From positions 1 through 48,556 of the forward strand of contig CANPYY010000016.1 in NCBI GenBank assembly GCA_947588675.1: DNA of 48,556 nt. The letters are read 5' to 3'. Positions 43,297 to 48,556 of the stretch are shown here, in pieces. Position 1 is the stretch's first letter; each line of letters starts with the position of its first letter. The position numbers were made by a program, and so were the translations under genes. The notes below the pieces were generated by a model. That model searched no databases. It was given only the letters and a program-made list of their open reading frames with translations, and was not told the origin of the DNA. Origin of the DNA: an uncultured Lachnospiraceae bacterium. Its GTDB lineage: Bacteria > Bacillota > Clostridia > Lachnospirales > Lachnospiraceae.

Positions 43297-44057
43297 AAAT
43301 ATCAGATGCATTTAATAATAAAAAAGCTTTCATTGCATTCATAACATGCGGTGACCCGGATATTGAAACAACAGAAAAACTTATACTTGAAATAGAACGT
43401 GGCGGGGCAGATCTTATTGAACTTGGCATTCCTTTTTCAGACCCTACCGCGGAAGGTCCGGTTATACAGGCCGCTAATGAAAGAGCTTTAAAAAATGGTA
43501 TAACTACCGATAAAATCTTTAATATGGTAAGGCGTATACGGGATAAAGTAAATATACCTCTTGTATTTATGACCTATGCAAACGTCATATATTCATATGG
43601 AACCGACCGTTTTCTTAAAACAGCCGCCGAAACAGGTATAAACGGAATTATTCTTCCCGACGTGCCGTTTGAAGAAAAAAGCGAATTTTCCGTAGTATGC
43701 GAAAAATACGGTTTAGACTTTATATCGCTTATTGCTCCCACATCTAAAAACCGTATAGAAACTATCGCAAGAGAAGCTTCAGGATTTGTATATTGCGTTT
43801 CCTCACTCGGTGTTACCGGTGTCAGAAACAGCATATCTGCTAATGTTGCAGATATAGTAAAGCATATTAAAAGCGCGACAAATATTCCCGTTGCAATAGG
43901 CTTTGGAATATCTACACCGGCCCAAGCGCACGATATGGCGTCCTGCTCCGACGGAATCATTATAGGCTCTGCAATTGTAAAAATCGTGGAAAAATACGGC
44001 AGGGATTGTATACCGCACGTATATGATTATGTAAAAGAAATAAAACAGGCTATATAA
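43293..44057 (+). CDS. trpA: Tryptophan synthase alpha subunit
   Basis: A 254-residue TIM-barrel subunit cleaving indole-3-glycerol phosphate and passing indole to Trp[13 protein letters not shown], the catalytic [17 protein letters not shown], and the flexible-loop region [15 protein letters not shown] are present; [10 protein letters not shown] ends the phosphate site. Start overlaps trpB by 4 bp. It is the last gene of the operon and is followed by a strong terminator. Confidence 0.97.
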   Translation: MKISDAFNNKKAFIAFITCGDPDIETTEKLILEIERGGADLIELGIPFSDPTAEGPVIQAANERALKNGITTDKIFNMVRRIRDKVNIPLVFMTYANVIYSYGTDRFLKTAAETGINGIILPDVPFEEKSEFSVVCEKYGLDFISLIAPTSKNRIETIAREASGFVYCVSSLGVTGVRNSISANVADIVKHIKSATNIPVAIGFGISTPAQAHDMASCSDGIIIGSAIVKIVEKYGRDCIPHVYDYVKEIKQAI

Positions 44058-44090
44058 ATACACAATACATCCAATTTATTAAAATAAATC

Positions 44091-44135
44091 AAAAATACAT
44101 AGTGCAGCCGGGTAGTATGCGCTATGTATTTTTAT
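44091..44135 (+). terminator. Terminator of the trp operon
   Basis: AAAAATACATAG (44091-44102) and CTATGTATTTTT (44122-44133) are perfect 12-bp reverse complements around a 19-base loop, followed by TATATTTTAATT. It clearly separates trp from the next transcription unit. Confidence 0.85.
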
Positions 44136-44172
44136 ATTTTAATTATTAATTGTTTATATTTATAATGGTTTG

Positions 44173-44201
44173 TTGACATTTACTTTTTAGTGTTGTATTA
44201 T
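44173..44201 (+). promoter_or_regulatory. Strong sigma-A promoter of the secreted-protein/lipoprotein/ABC locus
   Basis: TTGACA (44173-44178), exactly 17 bp, TATTAT (44196-44201). Predicted start near 44208, giving a leader of about 200 nt before the gene at 44411. This leader contains the small ORF and hairpin annotated below. No second promoter is evident between here and the window end. Confidence 0.75.
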
Positions 44202-44260
44202 ATAATTATATTATTTATCATTATAAAAATATTAATATTTTTAGGAAAGAAGGTGAAAAA

Positions 44261-44308
44261 ATGTATGCAGATAGAAGAATTGTAAAAGGCGTTCTTTTCA
44301 TAAGTTAG
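44261..44308 (+). CDS. Possible 15-residue leader peptide
   Basis: ATG 44261 follows AGAAGGTG at good spacing (a strong ribosome site) and reads MYADRRIVKGVLFIS before TAG. The last seven codons and the stop lie in the 5' arm and loop of the 13-bp hairpin at 44287-44330, so a ribosome on this ORF would cover or open that hairpin. This is the geometry of a translated leader controlling downstream expression. No specific amino acid is enriched, so classic amino-acid attenuation is not obvious. Translation is inferred. Confidence 0.5.
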   Translation: MYADRRIVKGVLFIS

Positions 44309-44330
44309 CAGGATACCGAAAAGAACGCCT
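44287..44330 (+). promoter_or_regulatory. Leader hairpin (13-bp perfect stem)
   Basis: AGGCGTTCTTTTC (44287-44299) and GAAAAGAACGCCT (44318-44330) are exact reverse complements around an 18-base loop that contains the leader ORF stop. No T-tract follows (GCAAAAAAGATTT), so it is not a plain terminator for the plus strand. It may affect mRNA stability, processing, or respond to translation of the leader. Confidence 0.7.
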
Positions 44331-44410
44331 GCAAAAAAGATTTACTATATTATTATACAGTAAAACAGTAAAAATGTAAATTTATAATAATTAACGAAGG
44401 GAGAATTGTT

Positions 44411-44788
44411 ATGAAACCAAAAAAGAAATTATGTTTAGTAATAAGTTTAGTTATGGCGTGTGTGCTTTCTCTGCAATTTGCCACAAGCGCTTTTGCAAGA
44501 AAATCGACATGGAATTTGAGTTATGCGCCTGGTAGACCATCAAGTGAAAATATAATGTCATGGAAGGAACAAGTACACACTGCTAAATCTACAACAACAA
44601 TTAATGTTGATAAAGTAGGTGGTGGCGCAACAATACATGCAACTTCAAATAACGGTATTAACGCTTACTTTACTAAAGCAGGGCAGGCTCAAACCAACGC
44701 AGCGGTAGGTGTTGAATTAGTGATAGATGTTAGATATTCAGATCCCGGTTCATCAAAAAATACACCAAGCGGCACCTGGGTATATTAA
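44411..44788 (+). CDS. Small secreted protein of unknown family
   Basis: A 125-residue protein with a clear signal peptide: Lys-rich start MKPKKKLCL, hydrophobic core, likely cleavage after ATSAFA (about residue 29). The mature part of roughly 96 residues is rich in Thr, Ser, Asn and Gly, has no Cys, and looks beta-rich (TTTINVDKVGGGATIHATSN and so on), ending in PSGTWVY. The pattern vaguely recalls small secreted proteins placed next to ABC exporters (DUF2712 or lactococcin-972-like), but I cannot assign a family. GGGAG lies upstream. It is the first full gene of the locus and is probably the secreted product that the following lipoproteins and ABC transporter serve or respond to. Confidence 0.75.
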   Translation: MKPKKKLCLVISLVMACVLSLQFATSAFARKSTWNLSYAPGRPSSENIMSWKEQVHTAKSTTTINVDKVGGGATIHATSNNGINAYFTKAGQAQTNAAVGVELVIDVRYSDPGSSKNTPSGTWVY

Positions 44789-44818
44789 ATATTTATTAGC
44801 CTGACAGGAGGAATTTCT

Positions 44819-46027
44819 ATGCATTTCAAAAAGAATCTATTAATTTTTTTTGTTTGTATATTCTCCTGCGGAGTCTTATGCGGATGCCATAAGACTCCGC
44901 AAGAAGTTATCGACAGAACAAAGGACTATGGAAAAAATGAGCAAATTGCAAAGAATGTTGATATTACATACTATGAGCCTTTAGAACTAAAGAACGCCAA
45001 CATTTCCGATGTAAATATTGACACGGGAAATATAGAGCTGCCCGATAAGATTGATTTTTCAGCAATAGAAGATGTATCCCTATTACACATGTCATATGAA
45101 AAGGATTTCCTTTCTGATAAAGACCAGTACCTGCAACTGTTTGGTGTAAACAAAAATACCTTTTCGGAAAGTTCTGATGGTATGCTTGGTGTTTGTGAAA
45201 CTTATGATAGCAAAACAGAAAAAAAAGGATTTAATATAAGTGATAACGGATTTATCTCATACTATGCAGGTGTGACATATGATTACATTGTCGGAGAAAA
45301 TGCTGATGATGAAGATGCCCAATTTCAAACAATAATAAATAATGAATATGATATTGATACAAATGATATATCTGAAACAAATATTACACTAAATGACGGT
45401 TCTATAAACCTTTTAAAAATGTGCCGCAAGGCTGAAAAATGGCTTACTAAAAAAATGCCGGCAGGGCAGTTAGAGTACCATATATCCGATGCGCTTACCA
45501 AAACTCTCTTGTATCCTCAGGATAAAAAGGAAAGCCCTGTATTGACATTATGTGCAGAACTTGAATATAAAGGAATCAGACTCAATAACCATGTAAGCCA
45601 GATTTCTGATAATAGCGAAAAAAAATTGGTAGGATGTGATATAAATATTAGCTACGATACTCAGAATACTATAACATTCTTTTCAAACGGAAAAGGAACT
45701 ATCAAACTTAATTCGGCAGAAAGTCTTGAAAAAATAGTGGATTTTAAAAGCGCAGTAAACCTTGTAAACAAAAAGCTGGCAGATTTTAACAAACTAAAAA
45801 TCGAAAAAATTATTCCTTTATACGTGATATATTCAACATATGATATAGATACTAACGATTATATAAGCGCACCCGGAAAATCAGTAGATGCAAGGCCCGT
45901 ATACGCTTTTTTATTCAATAAAAAAGATGAAAATGAGGATTTGGGAATATCCAAGGAATACGAGCATTTTGTTATTGTTGATATGGAAACAGGAGAACTT
46001 ACAACAGATTTTGAAAATTTGGGTTAA
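44819..46027 (+). CDS. Lipoprotein of unknown function, paralogue 1
   Basis: A 402-residue predicted lipoprotein with lipobox LCGC (Cys23), unusual for the Cys at -2. It is homologous over its whole length to the next gene. Shared features include CGCxKTPxxV after the lipobox, ITYYEPLELKNANI, a DFSAIEDVSLLHMSYEKDFL block, an AEKWL helix, EYKGI, and the C-terminal ARPVYAFLF ... VIVDMETGELTTD. No enzymatic motif is seen. GGAGG precedes the ATG, 30 bp after the small secreted protein gene. A perfect 14-bp inverted repeat covers the lipobox codons. Placement suggests a surface sensor, substrate-binding or immunity-type component; function unknown. Confidence 0.8.
   Translation: MHFKKNLLIFFVCIFSCGVLCGCHKTPQEVIDRTKDYGKNEQIAKNVDITYYEPLELKNANISDVNIDTGNIELPDKIDFSAIEDVSLLHMSYEKDFLSDKDQYLQLFGVNKNTFSESSDGMLGVCETYDSKTEKKGFNISDNGFISYYAGVTYDYIVGENADDEDAQFQTIINNEYDIDTNDISETNITLNDGSINLLKMCRKAEKWLTKKMPAGQLEYHISDALTKTLLYPQDKKESPVLTLCAELEYKGIRLNNHVSQISDNSEKKLVGCDINISYDTQNTITFFSNGKGTIKLNSAESLEKIVDFKSAVNLVNKKLADFNKLKIEKIIPLYVIYSTYDIDTNDYISAPGKSVDARPVYAFLFNKKDENEDLGISKEYEHFVIVDMETGELTTDFENLG
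44867..44901 (+). repeat. 14-bp perfect inverted repeat across the lipobox codons
   Basis: TGCGGAGTCTTATG (44867-44880) and CATAAGACTCCGCA (44888-44901) pair exactly around a seven-base loop (CGGATGC) that encodes the Gly-Cys lipobox end. In mRNA this would be a very stable hairpin about 45 bases inside the gene. The paralogue at 46044 has a weaker stem, GTGTTTT/AAAACAC (about 46084-46113), around the same loop sequence. Confidence 0.85.
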
Positions 46028-46043
46028 ATTGGGAGGTATTATT

Positions 46044-47186
46044 ATGAAACATTTAAAATTATTATTATTAATATTATCAGGCTGTGTTTTATTATGCGGA
46101 TGCCAGAAAACACCTGAAAAGGTAAAAGAAAACATGGAGCAATATGGGGAAAACCCGCAGGTAGGAAATACAGAAATTACATATTGCTCTGTTGACGAAC
46201 TAAAAAACAAAAATATACCTGCAATTAATGAAGGCAATTTACATATTACCGCCGGCATGGATTTTTCAAATATCGAAGCAATTGATATAGTTCAGTTATC
46301 CTTAGACCCGGATTTTCTTACGGATGCCAATATAGAAAAATATACAAAACTGTTTGAAATAAATAAAGATAAACTTACGGAAGGCGAGATAGGCAACAGC
46401 CACGATGGCAGATGGCTTTATTATGACAACGAAGCTGAAAATAAATATATGCATATTTCTCAGAACGGCGGCATGGTTCATAATATAAACCATGATTTTT
46501 CAACTACACTTGAGAAAAAATATGACCTTGGTAAAGAAGATATATCCGAAACTTATATTTCAATAAACGATACATCAATAAACCTTTCAGACCTGTGTAA
46601 AAATGCAGAAAAATGGCTTGATGATAATATGCACATGGATGGCTTAAATTATAAAGTTTCAGACGTGCATATAAGAAAACCGGATAATGCAGACTCCGAA
46701 TCAAGGGTTGCTTCCCTCTGGACGGAGTATGAGTATAAAGGTATACCTTTTAATGATTATACAAATAATCTTATGGATGATAATCAAAACGAGATTACAG
46801 TATGGGCATTTACATTGCTGGACTATTACGACAGTCTGGATATACCGTCACGCTTTTCCAGAAATTATAGTTTTGTTATAAATTCCTCGGAGCCGGTTGA
46901 AAAAGTAATTGACCCTGAAAGCGCGGTAAAAATATTAAAAGATACAATGTCAGGTTTTGGAGTCCTTAATATTTCGGAAGCCCTCCCTCTGTATGTATTA
47001 TATCTGAAAGACAGCGTGCCGGAACCGGGCGCAAAAATAGAAGCAAGACCGGTATATGCCTTCCTTGTAAAAAATAATAGCGCCGCTTCAGGAACTTTTA
47101 ATGATATTATAAAAATGAGCTATTGCGAGCACTTTTTCTTCGTTGATATGGTCACCGGAGAGGTCACAACAGACCTTAAAAAATAG
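46044..47186 (+). CDS. Lipoprotein of unknown function, paralogue 2
   Basis: A 380-residue lipoprotein (lipobox LCGC, Cys20), tandem paralogue of the preceding gene and 16 bp after it. Matching landmarks: CGCQKTPEKVKENMEQYGEN, EITYCSVDELKNKNIP, MDFSNIEAIDIVQLSLDPDF, YTKLFEINKDKL, EKKYDLGKEDISETYISIND, AEKWLDDN, EYEYKGIPF, and the end ARPVYAFLV ... FVDMVTGEVTTDLKK. Divergence is substantial, so the duplication is old and both copies are kept. GGGAGG precedes ATG 46044; in-frame ATGs further upstream lie inside paralogue 1. No catalytic motif is seen. Confidence 0.8.
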   Translation: MKHLKLLLLILSGCVLLCGCQKTPEKVKENMEQYGENPQVGNTEITYCSVDELKNKNIPAINEGNLHITAGMDFSNIEAIDIVQLSLDPDFLTDANIEKYTKLFEINKDKLTEGEIGNSHDGRWLYYDNEAENKYMHISQNGGMVHNINHDFSTTLEKKYDLGKEDISETYISINDTSINLSDLCKNAEKWLDDNMHMDGLNYKVSDVHIRKPDNADSESRVASLWTEYEYKGIPFNDYTNNLMDDNQNEITVWAFTLLDYYDSLDIPSRFSRNYSFVINSSEPVEKVIDPESAVKILKDTMSGFGVLNISEALPLYVLYLKDSVPEPGAKIEARPVYAFLVKNNSAASGTFNDIIKMSYCEHFFFVDMVTGEVTTDLKK

Positions 47187-47199
47187 AGAGTGTAATATA

Positions 47200-48075
47200 A
47201 TGAATATGAAAGTCAATATTAAAAATATACTGCTTGTTGTACGGAGCGAGTATGTAAAGTTTCTGTTTACGCCAAAAATGATACTCATCCCGGTCATACT
47301 TATACCGATGCGGGAATGGGTGGTAATCCCGCTTATTAAAGCGGCGGAAGAAATGGATATGCCGATAAACATACTTGAGCCGTGCATAGGGATATTCAAT
47401 TCATGGCTCGGAGTGCTTTTGATGACGATGGTTTTTATAATACTTATTTCATCGTTTCCGACCGTTGATGACAATATGCTGTTTTACATAAGCCGCATGG
47501 GAAGGAAAAACTGGATAACCGGTGAGCTTGTTTTCCTGCTTATAAGCGGAATTACATACTGGGTTATCATCATAGCGGGAGTTGTGGTCCAGACAGCGCA
47601 GGTGTCATTTATAAATAACGGCTGGAGCATTGTCATAACCGACCATGACAAACTGTACAGTGATATATCGGGACTTAAAACCATAGGGATAATTCCCCCG
47701 AACCTGTATTTTCAGATGACGCCGTGCAGGGCTTTCTTTCATTCGTCGGGACTTCTGCTGTTAGGCATACTGTTCTGCGCGATGATGTTTTTTATGGGGA
47801 GCCTGTATTCACGCAAGTTACTGTTTTTTGTAATAACTGCGATACAGGTTGCAACAGGCTGCGGGTTTATTGCGATAGAAAATATGGGCGAGTGGCTGTT
47901 CCCTATAAGCCATTCAATGCTGTATCTGCATTACAATACTTATTTCAGGGCATATATATTTCCGCCGTGGATATCATTTGTTATATTTATTGCGGCATGG
48001 ACAGTCTTCGCAGTCATTATATACAGAAAAGCGCTAAAGGTAAATCTGGATATGATAGGGGGCGACATAATATGA
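47200..48075 (+). CDS. ABC-2-type transporter permease
   Basis: A 291-residue membrane protein with about six hydrophobic segments, including FLFTPKMILIPVILIPM, WLGVLLMTMVFIILIS, WVIIIAGVVV, LLLLGILFCAMMFFMGSLYS and FVIFIAAWTVFAVIIY. This arrangement, a cytoplasmic N-terminus and an adjacent single ATPase gene fit the BcrB/ABC-2 (bacteriocin or lantibiotic export/immunity-like) permeases. A weak GAGAG site lies 14 bp after the preceding lipoprotein; ATG 47206 is an alternative start. The stop overlaps the ATPase start (ATGA). Local codon use is more GC-rich than in the two lipoprotein genes. Confidence 0.82.
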   Translation: MNMKVNIKNILLVVRSEYVKFLFTPKMILIPVILIPMREWVVIPLIKAAEEMDMPINILEPCIGIFNSWLGVLLMTMVFIILISSFPTVDDNMLFYISRMGRKNWITGELVFLLISGITYWVIIIAGVVVQTAQVSFINNGWSIVITDHDKLYSDISGLKTIGIIPPNLYFQMTPCRAFFHSSGLLLLGILFCAMMFFMGSLYSRKLLFFVITAIQVATGCGFIAIENMGEWLFPISHSMLYLHYNTYFRAYIFPPWISFVIFIAAWTVFAVIIYRKALKVNLDMIGGDII

Positions 48076-48556
48076 TAAGCGTAAAGAATGTGTCTCTTAC
48101 GATAAAGAAATATAAGATACTCGACGATGTATCAATAGAGGTAAAAAAAGGTGAAACCGTGGGGCTTACCGGAGGGAACGGCTCAGGAAAGACAATGCTC
48201 ATGAAATGTATATGCGGATTTAACACATCGTTTACCGGGGAGATACTCGTAGCCGGAAAAAGGATAGGAAAAGATGTGGAATTTCCCGAAAGATGTGGGT
48301 TTATCATTGAAAATCCGGGATTTGTGCCGTATTTCAGCGGATATGAAAATCTTAAAGTACTTGCAGGAATCAATAAAATCATAGGCAGGGAAGAAATCAT
48401 TAATTACATGGAACTTGTGGAGCTTGACCCGTACAGTAAAAAAAGCGTGAAAAAATATTCGCTTGGAATGAGGCAGCGTCTGGGAATTGCGCAGGCGCTT
48501 ATGGAAAATCCCGACATACTTATACTTGACGAGCCTTTTAACGGGCTTGATAAGAA
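48072..48556 (+). CDS. ABC transporter ATP-binding protein (partial, cut by window end)
   Basis: The first 161 codons of an ABC ATPase. Walker A GGNGSGKT is near residue 37, the signature YSLGMRQRLGIAQAL near 131, and Walker B ILILDEPFNGLD just before the window end. The Q-loop region reads GFIIENPGFVPYFSGYENLK, as in BcrA/lantibiotic-immunity-type ATPases. It starts 4 bp inside the permease gene (ATGA), so the pair is translationally coupled. The C-terminal part and any later genes of the locus lie outside the window. Confidence 0.93.
   Translation, partial: MISVKNVSLTIKKYKILDDVSIEVKKGETVGLTGGNGSGKTMLMKCICGFNTSFTGEILVAGKRIGKDVEFPERCGFIIENPGFVPYFSGYENLKVLAGINKIIGREEIINYMELVELDPYSKKSVKKYSLGMRQRLGIAQALMENPDILILDEPFNGLDK

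Noticed and set aside
45888-46043. Upstream in-frame ATG extending the second lipoprotein
   Set aside because: It lies inside the first lipoprotein gene and would bury the signal peptide; ATG 46044 follows GGGAGG and starts a proper lipoprotein signal.

Overview
The window reads as chromosomal DNA of a low-to-moderate GC, endospore-forming Clostridia, most likely a gut-type member of the Lachnospiraceae. Evidence: Gram-positive ribosome binding sites and near-consensus sigma-A promoters, a tryptophan T-box, sporulation and germination genes (spoIIR, spmA/spmB, a GerA-family protein, a CotS-family protein, ricT, abrB), DUF4250 and DUF1934 genes, and frequent TTG/GTG starts. The species cannot be named from the sequence. 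No phage, transposon, insertion sequence or CRISPR array is visible.

Layout. 1-1302: an Rpn-family PD-(D/E)XK nuclease gene followed by a second, different 3' end of the same family, joined through an 89-bp duplicated segment. 1314-7847: a MATE transporter, the cell-wall cluster ddl-murI-DUF1934, spoIIR, ispE and spmA-spmB. 7916-13989: abrB (+) facing a six-gene minus-strand operon (PLP decarboxylase-like, gmk-like, holB, ricT, trmN6, rsmI), which keeps the Bacillus subtilis yaaO...yabC-abrB order but with a guanylate-kinase-like gene where tmk would be. 14022-18427: nfo, a NUDIX hydrolase, tspO, two G3E/COG0523 GTPases (one His-rich, one fused to a YcgQ-like tail) and a tRNA-Pro(GGG). 18578-25163: phenylacetate-CoA ligase, then pth-mfd-foldase lipoprotein. 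25201-33526: a secreted esterase, an orphan GerA-family protein with a candidate forespore promoter, DUF4250, the glycogen pair pgcA-glgB, and a CotS-family protein. 33674-37320: a DUF885 lipoprotein and pckA.

37331-44135: a complete tryptophan operon, trpEGDCFBA, under a T-box riboswitch with specifier codon TGG and closed by a strong terminator. It carries the whole chorismate-to-tryptophan pathway with short overlaps between most genes.

44173-48556 (end): the least familiar part. One strong promoter leads into a 15-codon leader ORF that runs into a 13-bp perfect hairpin. Then come a small secreted protein, two tandem paralogous lipoproteins (the first with a 14-bp perfect hairpin across its lipobox codons), an ABC-2-type permease and an ABC ATPase cut by the window edge. 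I infer a secreted-factor, lipoprotein and ABC export/immunity-type module; its function is unknown and it is the best candidate here for an undescribed system.
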